Shown: in pieces, positions 43,914-51,787 of the stretch
Numbering within the stretch: the first letter of the stretch is position 1
How the letters are laid out: each line of letters opens with the position of its first letter
NCBI RefSeq assembly: GCF_000166135.1
Contig: NC_014666.1
Coordinates: 62,001 to 126,000, forward strand
DNA from: Pseudofrankia inefficax
GTDB taxonomy: Bacteria > Actinomycetota > Actinomycetes > Frankiales > Frankiaceae
Direction of reading: 5' to 3'
DNA length: 64,000 nt
Translations under genes and position numbers: made by a program
The notes under the pieces: generated by a model
What the model saw: only the letters and a program-made list of their open reading frames with translations
Databases searched by the model: none
What the model was told of the DNA's origin: nothing

Positions 43914-45746
43914 TTACCAGCTCCGGTCGCTCGGCGGGGGCGGGCCCGGCCGGCGGCGAGGGTCGTCGGACCGAGGACGACCAGGCGCCCGGCTGGGCAG
44001 GACTGTCTCGGCATCGTAGATCTCTTCCGGCGGGCGGCCATCGCGGCCGCCAGCGTCGCGGCCACCGGCACGGCGGGCCCCGGCCGGGTGCGGCCCACTC
44101 CCGTCGCCACGGCGACCATAGCCGCGACCTTGGCCAGCGTACTCATCGCTGTCGCCATCCTGACGGGGCCGGGCATCCCGGGCATCCCGCCCGTCCCGCG
44201 GGAGCCGGGCCGGGCCGTCCCGGTTTGGCTCGTTCCGAGCACTCGACGGGCCGCCGTAGGCCTCGTCACGCGGGCGGGCGCCGCGGGGGCCCGACCGGTC
44301 GTCCGCCGGCGCCGGGCGCCGGGCGCCCAGGGGACGAGGGCCCTCGGGCTGAGCGGGCTCGCGCGGCGGCCCAGGGCGGGGTGAGTCCTTGCGCTGTGGG
44401 TCGTGGCGCGGTCGCTCGTCGCGCTGCGGCTCCGGGCGTGGTGGGCCCGGGCGGGCGGGCCGGCCGTTGGGTCCGTCCCGGTACGGCTCGCCCCGGGCTC
44501 CGGAGCGGTCCCGGAAGACCTCGCCGCGCGGCCCCGAGCGGTCGTCGAACGGCTCGTCTGCCCGGGGCCGGTCGGCCCGAGCCGGCCCCGCCTGGCGGTC
44601 GCGGTACGGCTCCCCGCGGGCTCCGGAGCGGTCGTTGAACGGCTCGTCCGGGCGGGCGCCGAGCCGGTCCGGCCGGTCAGCTCGGGCCGGGCCGGGCGGC
44701 CGGTCGCGGTAGGGCTCACCGCGGGCGCCGGAGCGGTCGTTGAACGGCTCGTCCGGGCGGTTGCCGGCTGGCCGGTCGGGCCTGACCGGGCCATCCGGCC
44801 TGTCCCGGTACTGGTCGCCGCGCGGCCCTGGGCGGTCGCGCGGTTCCAGGCGGTCGCGCGGTTCCAGGCGGTCACGGGGGTCGAGACGGCCGTCCCGGTC
44901 CACGCCGCGCCCGCCGCGGAAGGCGTCCGGACCACCGCCGGGCTCACGGTCGTTCGGACGGCCGAACGGCTCCGGCGGCTCGACCCCGAGCCGGCCCGGT
45001 TCGCGGCTGTCTCGACCGCCTCGGCCGTCGTCGCGCTGGAAGGTGACCAGGGCGGCGCCAAGCTCGATCAGGTCCCCGTTGACGAGCTTGACCTGCGTCG
45101 CCGGCCGCCCGTTCACGATGCTGCCGTTCGTCGAGCCCGCGTCCACGTAGAGCCAGTTGCCATCCGGCATCCGACGGATCTCGCCGTGGCGGCGGGAGAC
45201 CCCGGTGTCCGTCAGCCGGATGTCGCACTCCACGCTGCGGCCGATCAGGGTCGACTCGGCGGTGAGCTCGTACTCCCGCTCCCGGCCGGGCGGGGCCTCC
45301 TTGTTCGTGATCAGCAGTCGGGGCACACCCGGCGCGGCTCGCGACCCACGCCGCTGCGGCGTCGCCACCATCCCCTCCGCCGACGCCACGCTGCTGCGAA
45401 TCCGGAACACGCCGACGTCCAGGTCCGGCGCCTCGGACAGCCGGATGCTCACCGGCCCGACGAACGTGTACCGCTGCTCGGCCGCATGCTCGCGGACCAT
45501 CTCGGCCAGCTCGTCACACAGGGCCCGGCTGTAGGGCGACAGGCGGTTGTAGTCCGGGCTGGCCAGCTCCACGGCGAACTCGTTCGGCACCAGCACCCGG
45601 TTGGAGCTGATCGCCCGCCTGTCGTCGGCCTCCCGGGCGAGCGCCCCCGCGATCTCCACCGGCTCGACGCCGCCCTTGAAGACCTTCGCGAACGCGCCCT
45701 CGACGAGGCCGCCCAGGCGGCGTTCGAATCGCTGCAGCACACCCAT
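43914..45746 (-). CDS. fhaA: FhaA: DUF3662 plus FHA domain with long charged tail
   Basis: 610 residues. DUF3662 (about 1-120: MGVLQRFERRLGGLVEGAFA), FHA domain (about 142-236) with R170, S184/R185/H187 and N207/G208 (AGSTNGSIVNG), then about 370 disordered residues rich in Arg, Asp, Pro and Gly. The tail includes imperfect repeats of GARGEPYRDR and RPDEPFNDRS (coded about 44490-44790). In mycobacterial FhaA the FHA domain is at the C-terminus after the linker; here it precedes the disordered part. FhaA binds PknB-phosphorylated partners such as the MurJ-like flippase. First gene of the operon. Confidence 0.92.
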   Translation of the reverse strand: MGVLQRFERRLGGLVEGAFAKVFKGGVEPVEIAGALAREADDRRAISSNRVLVPNEFAVELASPDYNRLSPYSRALCDELAEMVREHAAEQRYTFVGPVSIRLSEAPDLDVGVFRIRSSVASAEGMVATPQRRGSRAAPGVPRLLITNKEAPPGREREYELTAESTLIGRSVECDIRLTDTGVSRRHGEIRRMPDGNWLYVDAGSTNGSIVNGRPATQVKLVNGDLIELGAALVTFQRDDGRGGRDSREPGRLGVEPPEPFGRPNDREPGGGPDAFRGGRGVDRDGRLDPRDRLEPRDRLEPRDRPGPRGDQYRDRPDGPVRPDRPAGNRPDEPFNDRSGARGEPYRDRPPGPARADRPDRLGARPDEPFNDRSGARGEPYRDRQAGPARADRPRADEPFDDRSGPRGEVFRDRSGARGEPYRDGPNGRPARPGPPRPEPQRDERPRHDPQRKDSPRPGPPREPAQPEGPRPLGARRPAPADDRSGPRGARPRDEAYGGPSSARNEPNRDGPARLPRDGRDARDARPRQDGDSDEYAGQGRGYGRRGDGSGPHPAGARRAGGRDAGGRDGRPPEEIYDAETVLPSRAPGRPRSDDPRRRPGPPPPSDRSW

Positions 45747-46126
45747 GGCCGACCTCCCTCCTCCCGCTACGTGAGATCGTATGACGGCCGCCCTCGTCGC
45801 CCCCGACCACCGGGCGTGACCAGGCTCGTCACCTCACGGACAAGCCGCGCCGCGCAACCTTCGAGGCGGGGCGCGCATCCCACCGGCCTCCTCTCGCCGG
45901 TGCCCGCGTCCTGTCCCCTCAGGGGCGCCACGGCACCCGTCAGACCCGACCTACCCCGGCGCCATCCACCCATGCGGACGTGGTACCGTGGCTGCGCACC
46001 AGACAAAGGCCGCGCCACCCGAACTTGGCGTGAACCTAAGTTCATGTGGTAGTTGGCCCGTCGTGCTGATGAGATGTGGGCTGGGAAGTATTGAGGCGCA
46101 GGCCACGCTGTCGGTGGCTGGCTGGT
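45747..46126. other. Divergent region between fhaA and tRNA-Leu
   Basis: About 380 bases, expected to hold the promoter of the whole fhaA-trpG operon. GAACTT (46021-46026) and AAGTTC (46038-46043) form a short inverted repeat. No gene seen. Confidence 0.35.
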
Positions 46127-46156
46127 GTGACAGTGATTGGCAAGAAAGCGTAACGT
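46127..46156 (+). promoter_or_regulatory. Probable tRNA-Leu promoter
   Basis: GTGACA (46127-46132) and TAACGT (46151-46156) are separated by 18 bases and end 17 bases before the tRNA, matching an actinobacterial housekeeping -35/-10 pair. Confidence 0.4.
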
Positions 46157-46173
46157 AGCGGGCAAGACCACTC

Positions 46174-46256
46174 GGGCGAGTGGCGGAATGGCAGACGCGC
46201 ACGGTTCAGGTCCGTGTGTCCGAAAGGACGTGGGGGTTCAACTCCCCCCTCGCCCA
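46174..46256 (+). tRNA. tRNA-Leu (anticodon CAG)
   Basis: 83 bases. Acceptor stem GGGCGAG/CTCGCCC closes perfectly with discriminator A; anticodon stem CACGG/CCGTG holds loop TTCAGGT, giving CAG, which reads the CTG codon. A variable arm (GTGTCCGAAAGGAC region) marks it as class II, and the T-arm GGGGGTTCAACTCCCCC is intact. CCA is not encoded. A tRNA-Leu next to fhaA is the usual actinobacterial arrangement. Confidence 0.96.
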
Positions 46257-46274
46257 CTCGTAAGCGAATATCTG

Positions 46275-46314
46275 GCTGGGAGCCTTGAATCGTCGGCTCC
46301 CAGCTTTTTCTTTT
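46275..46314 (+). terminator. Rho-independent terminator of tRNA-Leu
   Basis: GCTGGGAGCC (46275-46284) and GGCTCCCAGC (46295-46304) are perfect 10-base arms with a 10-base loop, followed by TTTTTCTTTT. It starts 19 bases past the tRNA. Confidence 0.93.
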
Positions 46315-46362
46315 GTGCGGCCATTGGTCCGCCGGTCGCCTCAGGGCATGGCGGCTCGGTCC

Positions 46363-46415
46363 ACTCATACGCCGTGGCCGCGGTTACCCCCGTTCGGCGG
46401 CCACGGCGTATGAGT
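46363..46415. repeat. Perfect 19-base inverted repeat
   Basis: ACTCATACGCCGTGGCCGC (46363-46381) and its exact inverse (46397-46415) flank a 15-base loop. It lies between the tRNA terminator and the stop of the HNH gene. No T-run on either side. It may end the HNH transcript or be the trace of a mobile or recombination site. Confidence 0.8.
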
Positions 46416-46434
46416 GCGCGTTTGGCGTGGCCCG

Positions 46435-47181
46435 TCAGCCGCCGAGTTCGGGCTGGGAGGCGCAGGACGAGAGCACGGTGCGCATGGCGTCGGCCTCGGC
46501 CTGGGTCACCCAGAGGTGATAGCGGGCCTTGATGCCGATCTGCCGCGCGACGTAGGTGCACCGGTAACCCACGGCCGGCGGGAGCCATTCACTGGCGTCG
46601 CTGTCGCTCTTCTTGACGTTCGTCGGTCCGTCGACGGCGAGGAGGTTCTCGGGGTCGTTGGCTATCGCCTCGCGCTCGGACTCGGGGAAGGCGTAGGCAC
46701 CGGTGCGCCAGGCGTCGCCCAGTGGGACGACGTGGTCGATCTGCACCGCCGCGGAGTCCTTGCCGCGGTTGAACCGGATGATCCTGTTCGTGTACGGGTC
46801 GTTCAGCTCGCCGGTCAGGACGATGCAGTTGTCGGTCGTGCGAACCGTCACCGAGTGCAGGTCCCGGTGCAGGACGTCGTTGCGGGTGTCGCAGCCGTTG
46901 TGGTCGACGTCCTTCCAGGCTGTGCCGAACGCGTCACGGTCGTACTTCGGCGACGTGGCGAGCGGCGCGATCTTCAGCGTGCCCAGCGCCGCGAGCGCGG
47001 AGCCGTCGGCGCCGACGTCCGAACCGTTCGCCGCGAACCCGCTCGGCAGCGCACCCGACGGACTGGCCGTCGAGGTGTCGCTGAGCGCCGTCGAAACCCC
47101 GTTGCACCCCGATGCCAGCACCGCCACTGTCGCTGCCGCTGCCACGACTGCGGCGAGCCGCCCCGCGACCCACGTGCCCAT
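46435..47181 (-). CDS. Secreted HNH-family nuclease lipoprotein
   Basis: 248 residues. N-terminal hydrophobic signal ends in a lipobox-like VLASGC, so it is probably anchored outside the membrane. The nuclease domain belongs to the DUF1524/HNH type: catalytic IDHVVPLGDAW followed by FPESEREAIANDPENLLAVDG and TNVKKSDSD, with extra Cys residues (NGCDTRND, TDNC, YRCTY, SSCAS) that could form disulfides. Extracellular nucleases of this kind may scavenge DNA. ATG 47181 follows a GGTGGGGG site; GTG 47199 is an alternative. Divergent from the TetR gene. Confidence 0.88.
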   Translation of the reverse strand: MGTWVAGRLAAVVAAAATVAVLASGCNGVSTALSDTSTASPSGALPSGFAANGSDVGADGSALAALGTLKIAPLATSPKYDRDAFGTAWKDVDHNGCDTRNDVLHRDLHSVTVRTTDNCIVLTGELNDPYTNRIIRFNRGKDSAAVQIDHVVPLGDAWRTGAYAFPESEREAIANDPENLLAVDGPTNVKKSDSDASEWLPPAVGYRCTYVARQIGIKARYHLWVTQAEADAMRTVLSSCASQPELGG

Positions 47182-47445
47182 GTCCCCCACCTGTCCCACG
47201 TCCGTTCGTTAGCGGCGAGTCTGCCGGAGCCCAGGCCGATACGAGCGGTTTTGTCGCTCGGTGATGGCGGCCCGGCGCCCGATCGTGCCACAGATGGGCG
47301 CATATCGGGTTTTCGACCGGCCGGTACGTGCGCCGGCCGCGTTGACTCGCAAGGACCATCGAGCGAATGGCGCGCCGACAGCTCATCGGGGGCGGTGCTA
47401 TCAGAACGGATGATTGGGCTTATAGGGGCCCTTTACAGTTGCCGC

Positions 47446-48108
47446 ATGAGTTCGGGGGGTCCCCAGGTCGTCGGCGTCGCCGCGTCGGTACCGCGACCGT
47501 TGCGGCGCGACGCGGAACGCAATCGTGAACGCATCCTGTGCGCGGCCCGAGAGCTGTTCGTCGCGCATGGCCTCGCTGTAGGCGTCGACGAGATCGCCCG
47601 CCGCGCCGGCGTCGGGATGGGGACGCTCTACCGCCGTTTCCCGAACAAGGACGCGCTCGTCGAGGAGACACTGGCCGCGGCGGTCGGGCGGGTCCGCGAG
47701 CTCGCGGTCATCGCCCGCGAGACCTCCCCGCCGGGTCGAGCGCTGCGCGAGTTCCTGATGACGTCGATCTCGGACGACGCCTGCCGGTGGGCCTTCGTCT
47801 CCCGGCGGCTGTGGACGGGCCGGACCTCCGCGCTCGTGTTCGACGACGTCGTCCCGTTGCTGGGGCTGATGTTCACCGACGCGCAGGAGGCCGGGCTGAT
47901 CCGCGCGGACGCGGTGCTGGCCGACCTGATCGTGCTGCTGCGCGCGGTGCGGGTCGTGCTGGAGCTGACCGACGCGCCCGTGGGGCAGACCTGGCGCCGG
48001 TACATCGACCTGTTGCTGGACTCGCTGCGGCCCAGCGAGCACAACACCTCGCTCGACGGCCCGCCGATGACGCTGCGCGCCCTGGCGAGCTCGGCGATCG
48101 AACCCTGA
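47446..48108 (+). CDS. TetR/AcrR-family transcription regulator
   Basis: 220 residues. DNA-binding domain (about 22-68) with RILCAARELFVAHGLAVGVDEIARRAGVGMGTLYRRFPNK-type helix-turn-helix, of which GMGTLYRRFPNKDAL is the recognition part; the rest is a helical ligand-binding domain of the SbtR-like type (RRYIDLLLDSLRP near the end). ATG 47446 begins just before the conserved part. It may control the divergent HNH gene or the rhodanese gene 67 bases downstream; no operator was identified. Confidence 0.9.
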   Translation: MSSGGPQVVGVAASVPRPLRRDAERNRERILCAARELFVAHGLAVGVDEIARRAGVGMGTLYRRFPNKDALVEETLAAAVGRVRELAVIARETSPPGRALREFLMTSISDDACRWAFVSRRLWTGRTSALVFDDVVPLLGLMFTDAQEAGLIRADAVLADLIVLLRAVRVVLELTDAPVGQTWRRYIDLLLDSLRPSEHNTSLDGPPMTLRALASSAIEP

Positions 48109-48175
48109 CAGCCCGGTGGTGGCCTGGGCGGAAACCCGGGTGCCGAGAGGTGCGGCGGGCCGCGGAGGTGGCACG

Positions 48176-48535
48176 ATGGCTGGCATGGGTCCCGATCAGG
48201 TGCCGACCGTTACGGTGGCGGACATTCCCGCCGAACCTACGGGCGACGACAAGCTGTTCCTGCTCGACGTCCGGGAGCCGGACGAGTGGGCCGCCGGTCA
48301 CATCGACGGCGCCACACACATCCCGATGGGCGACCTGGTCAGCCGCCTCGACGAGGTCCCGCGATCGGCCCGCGTCATCGCGGTCTGCCGGTCCGGCAAC
48401 CGGTCGGGCATGGTAACCGGCTATCTGACCAAGGGCGGCTGGGACGCGTACAACCTGGCCGGAGGCATGATGGCCTGGGCTGCCGGCGGCCGTCCGATGA
48501 CCGCCGACAGCGCGGGCGCCCCGTTCGTCCTCTGA
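48176..48535 (+). CDS. Rhodanese-domain protein
   Basis: 119 residues, single rhodanese domain: LLDVREPDEWAAGHIDGATH, then the active-site loop VCRSGNRSGMV with its Cys near residue 72, and YLTKGGWDAYNLAGGMMAW. Such single-domain proteins transfer sulfane sulfur from thiosulfate or persulfides. ATG 48176 has GGAGGTG five bases upstream. It is on the same strand as the TetR gene and may be co-transcribed. Confidence 0.93.
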   Translation: MAGMGPDQVPTVTVADIPAEPTGDDKLFLLDVREPDEWAAGHIDGATHIPMGDLVSRLDEVPRSARVIAVCRSGNRSGMVTGYLTKGGWDAYNLAGGMMAWAAGGRPMTADSAGAPFVL

Positions 48536-48572
48536 CGCCCGCGGCCGGCCCGGTCGAACGCTGAGTCGAGCC

Positions 48573-49451
48573 CTACTTCAGCAGGCGGGACAGGCGGCGG
48601 TCGGCGAGTAGCCGGCCGCCGGTCTGGCAGGTAGGGCAGTACTGCAGGCTGCGGTCCGCGAACGAGACCTGGCGGACGGTGTCGCCGCAGCGCGGACAGG
48701 CCTCGCCGGTCCGCGCGTGCACGGCCAGGTTGGCCTTCTTCTCCGCCTTCAGGTCGGCGGCGCCCAGCCCGCCGGCCGCCTCGACGGCCGCTCGCAGCGT
48801 TCCCACCAGGGCTTCGTGCAGGGCGGCGACCTGATCGCCGGACAGGCCGCTGGACGGGGCGAACGGGGACAGCCTGGCCGCCCACAGCACCTCGTCCGAG
48901 TAGGCGTTGCCGACCCCGGCGAGGACCGACTGGTCGGTCAGTACGCCCTTGACCTGGCTGCGCCCGGCGGCGGTGAGCAAGGCGGCCAGCGCCTCGACGG
49001 TGAAGGCGGGGTCCAGCGGGTCGATGCCCAGCCGGGCCACACCGGGCACCTCGGCCGGGTCGCGCACCAGGTAGACGGCCAGCCGCTTCTGGGTGCCGGC
49101 CTCGGTGAGGTCGAAGCCGGACCCGTCGTCGAACACCAGCCGCCAGGCGAGGCCACCGCGCCCGCCGCGGCCGGGCGTCGTCGGCTGGCTGTCCTTCCAG
49201 CGCAGCCAGCCGGCCCTGGACAGGTGCGCGACGAGGTCGAGCCGCTCGCCGCCGGTGCCGGCGAAGACGAGGTCGAGGAACTTGCCGTGCCGCGTGGCGT
49301 CGACCAGGGTCGCGCCGACCAGGTCGGCCGGGCCAGGCGAGACGGTGCGCAGTGCGTTGATGGCGACCGGCTCGGCCCTCGTGACGACCTTGCCGACCGC
49401 GCGGTCGCGCAGCACGCTCGCGAGCGCCTCCATCTCGGGCAGCTCCGGCAT
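48573..49451 (-). CDS. Fpg/Nei-family DNA glycosylase
   Basis: 292 residues. N-terminal MPELPEME carries catalytic Pro2 and Glu3 for base removal and beta/delta elimination; a helix-two-turn-helix (QSVLAGVGNAYSDEVL) and a C-terminal zinc finger (CPRCGDTV ... YCPTCQTGG) follow. It excises oxidised bases. Which of Fpg or Nei activity dominates cannot be decided. ATG 49451 follows GAGGG and is fixed by the invariant Pro2; the upstream open frame is not used. Divergent from a small zinc-ribbon gene. Confidence 0.93.
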   Translation of the reverse strand: MPELPEMEALASVLRDRAVGKVVTRAEPVAINALRTVSPGPADLVGATLVDATRHGKFLDLVFAGTGGERLDLVAHLSRAGWLRWKDSQPTTPGRGGRGGLAWRLVFDDGSGFDLTEAGTQKRLAVYLVRDPAEVPGVARLGIDPLDPAFTVEALAALLTAAGRSQVKGVLTDQSVLAGVGNAYSDEVLWAARLSPFAPSSGLSGDQVAALHEALVGTLRAAVEAAGGLGAADLKAEKKANLAVHARTGEACPRCGDTVRQVSFADRSLQYCPTCQTGGRLLADRRLSRLLK

Positions 49452-49523
49452 GCCCTCAGTCTTGCCGGTCCGGGCCGCCGTGGCCATCCCCGACCTGGGA
49501 AGCCGGCATGTCATCGTGAATCC

Positions 49524-49727
49524 ATGACAAATGGCGGCGCCGTCGACGGGCCGTGGATCAGTTGCCCCTGGTGTACCGGCACGGTGCCGCTGACATATTT
49601 CGCCGAATCCGACGAGGAGCCGGGTGCCCAGGAGGCGGTCTGCGAGGCCTGCGGCCGCCGGGTCTCCTTCCTGCCGCCCCGGCCACCCGATGAACCGGGG
49701 GACCAGGCGCCCTCGGCCGCGGCCTGA
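49524..49727 (+). CDS. Small zinc-ribbon-like protein
   Basis: 67 residues. Two Cys pairs, ISCPWCTGTVPL and AVCEACGRRVSFL, spaced as in a zinc ribbon; the tail is Pro/Ala-rich. The frame is open far upstream, but ATG 49524 is the first start after the divergent fpg gene. No function known. Real rather than chance, judging by the paired CxxC motifs. Confidence 0.6.
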   Translation: MTNGGAVDGPWISCPWCTGTVPLTYFAESDEEPGAQEAVCEACGRRVSFLPPRPPDEPGDQAPSAAA

Positions 49728-49936
49728 CCGTCGTGCCCCGCCAGCCGCCGCGACCGGTCTGATGGCCGACAAAGGGGATGATTGCCCCGCATTCGGCGCC
49801 AGGCTGCGGGGTAAGTGCTGGCATGTGGCGGAATGGGGCCTCGGCGAGCCGAACGCGGGCAGCGCGGCGCCCCGGTGTTGGGGGAGACTGCGGCTACGAG
49901 TGACCGGGGCATCGGACGGGGGACCAGGGGGCGCGG

Positions 49937-51706
49937 GTGACGGAGGACGTGGCGGGCGCGGAGCGGCGCCCGGCCTCCGGGCTGTCGGGTGACCCGCTCG
50001 CGGCGCACGACCCCCGCCGGGTCGGGCCCTACCCGTTGCTGAGCCGCCTGGGCACCGGAGGCATGGGGACGGTCTACCTGGGCCGGGGCGAGCGCGGCCG
50101 GTTGGTGGCGGTGAAGGTCATCCGGCCGGACCTGGCCGCGGACGAGGAGTTCCGCCGCCGGTTCCGGCAGGAGGTGGCGGCCGCGCGCCGCGTGGCGCCG
50201 TTCTGCACGGCCGAGGTGCTCGACGCCGATCCGGACGCGGCCGCGCCCTACCTGGTGACCGAGTTCATCGACGGCCTGCGCCTGGACCAGGCGATCGCCC
50301 GGGGCGGCCCGCTCACGCCGTCGACCCTGACCGGGCTCGCGGTCGGCGTCGCGACCGCGCTCACCGCGATCCACCGCGCCGGGCTGGTGCATCGCGACCT
50401 CAAGCCGAGCAACGTGCTGCTGTCGCTGTCCGGGCCGCGGGTGATCGACTTCGGGATCGCCCAGGCGGTGGCCCACGGCTCCACGGCCAAGCCGACGTCC
50501 TGGGGGTTCGGCTCCGCCGGCTGGATGGCGCCCGAGCAGATCAACGGGCAGCCGATCGGGCCGGCGGCGGACATCTTCACGTGGGGCATCCTCATGGCCT
50601 ACGCCGGGACCGGGCAGCACCCGTTCGGCGAGGGCAAGGACATCGACCTCGCCTACCGGACGGTCTCGGCCGCGCCGGACCTGACCGGCCTGGTTCCTCC
50701 GCTGCGAGACCTGATCGACGCCGCGCTGGCCAAGGACCCAGCCGCCCGGCCGACCGCCCGCGACCTGCTCCTGGCCCTCATCGAACGCGGTCACACCGGC
50801 GAGCCGGGAGTGCCTCCCGGCGAGGAGTTGCTCGGGCTGGCCGCCGACCGGGCCGAGGTGATGGCGAGCCCGGCGGTGGTCGCCCTGACCGGGCCGGATC
50901 CCTCCAGCGGGTTGCCGCGCACGCGGGTGGCACCTCCCGGCTACGGCGCCGCGACCGCGCAGGTCGAGGGCGCGGGGCAGCCCGGCGGCCCCGGCTACGA
51001 CCCCCGGCAGGCGTCGGCGCGGTACCAGCGGCCCGGCGAGGCGCCCGGCGGCATCGTGCCACCCCGGCGGCCGTCGACCCCGGCGGCCGGAGTGCGCCCC
51101 GGCGGTGCGGGCTACCCGGGCCAGGCCCGGTCCGGTATGCCACTGCGCGCGGGCGGCCGCAGGCCCGGCGGCAGCAGGCTCGGGCTGTGGCTGACGATCA
51201 TTTTGATCATTCTGGGCGCACTGGCGATCACCCTGATCGCGCTCAACCCGGGCGACTCGTCCGAGCCGGGCAGCTCCGTCCCGCCGTCGAGGACCCCGAC
51301 GCCGACGGCGACCGGGCCGAACAGCCGCGTCTACACCGACGGCTCGCTCCAGTTCCAGATCCAGAGCCTGCGCTGCGGTGTGCAGAAGATCGGCATCATC
51401 CCGCGCAAACCGGACGGCCAGTACTGCCTCGTCAAGATCAACGTTCGGAACGTCGGAAGCTCGTCGCGGACGCTGGTCGCCAACCAGCAGTTCATGTACG
51501 ACCAGAACGGCGGCCGGCACGAGGCCTACTCGGCGCTGGAAACCCGGCTGTACTACCCGTTCGACTCGCTGTGGAACAAGATCCAGCCGAATGCCCAGGT
51601 CAGTGGAACGCTGATCTTCGACATTCCGGTCGACACCGGCCCGACGCGCCTGGAACTGCACGACGGCCTGATCGGCCAGGGTGCCCAGATCCCGGTCGAG
51701 GGCTGA
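49937..51706 (+). CDS. Ser/Thr protein kinase with DUF4352-like extracellular domain
   Basis: 589 residues. Kinase domain (about 30-285): LLSRLGTGGMGTVYLG loop, K60, HRDLKPSNVLLS, DFGIAQAV, and WMAPEQINGQ. A Pro/Gly/Arg-rich linker, one membrane helix (about 417-437: LWLTIILIILGALAITLIAL), then an outer immunoglobulin-like domain of about 125 residues with two Cys and the DUF4352 pattern (FQIQSLRCG, YCLVKINVRNVG, LVANQQFMYDQNGGR). GTG 49937. Unlike PknB it has no PASTA repeats, so it senses something else. No substrate gene is adjacent. Confidence 0.88.
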   Translation: MTEDVAGAERRPASGLSGDPLAAHDPRRVGPYPLLSRLGTGGMGTVYLGRGERGRLVAVKVIRPDLAADEEFRRRFRQEVAAARRVAPFCTAEVLDADPDAAAPYLVTEFIDGLRLDQAIARGGPLTPSTLTGLAVGVATALTAIHRAGLVHRDLKPSNVLLSLSGPRVIDFGIAQAVAHGSTAKPTSWGFGSAGWMAPEQINGQPIGPAADIFTWGILMAYAGTGQHPFGEGKDIDLAYRTVSAAPDLTGLVPPLRDLIDAALAKDPAARPTARDLLLALIERGHTGEPGVPPGEELLGLAADRAEVMASPAVVALTGPDPSSGLPRTRVAPPGYGAATAQVEGAGQPGGPGYDPRQASARYQRPGEAPGGIVPPRRPSTPAAGVRPGGAGYPGQARSGMPLRAGGRRPGGSRLGLWLTIILIILGALAITLIALNPGDSSEPGSSVPPSRTPTPTATGPNSRVYTDGSLQFQIQSLRCGVQKIGIIPRKPDGQYCLVKINVRNVGSSSRTLVANQQFMYDQNGGRHEAYSALETRLYYPFDSLWNKIQPNAQVSGTLIFDIPVDTGPTRLELHDGLIGQGAQIPVEG

Positions 51707-51787
51707 CGTCGGCCCGCTCGCCGTGACGCCGACCGCGCCGGCGCCGTCCGATGGCCAGCGCGGAAACCCGGTCGTTACGCTCGGGTC

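Noticed and set aside
46174-46434. Genomic island integrated at tRNA-Leu
   Set aside because: No integrase, no duplicated tRNA 3' end and no phage or plasmid genes follow; only a perfect inverted repeat is seen.
49511-51661. A 716-residue minus-strand frame opposite the third Ser/Thr kinase
   Set aside because: Composition (His/Arg/Gly-rich) is that of an antisense frame in GC-rich DNA; the plus-strand kinase is unmistakable.
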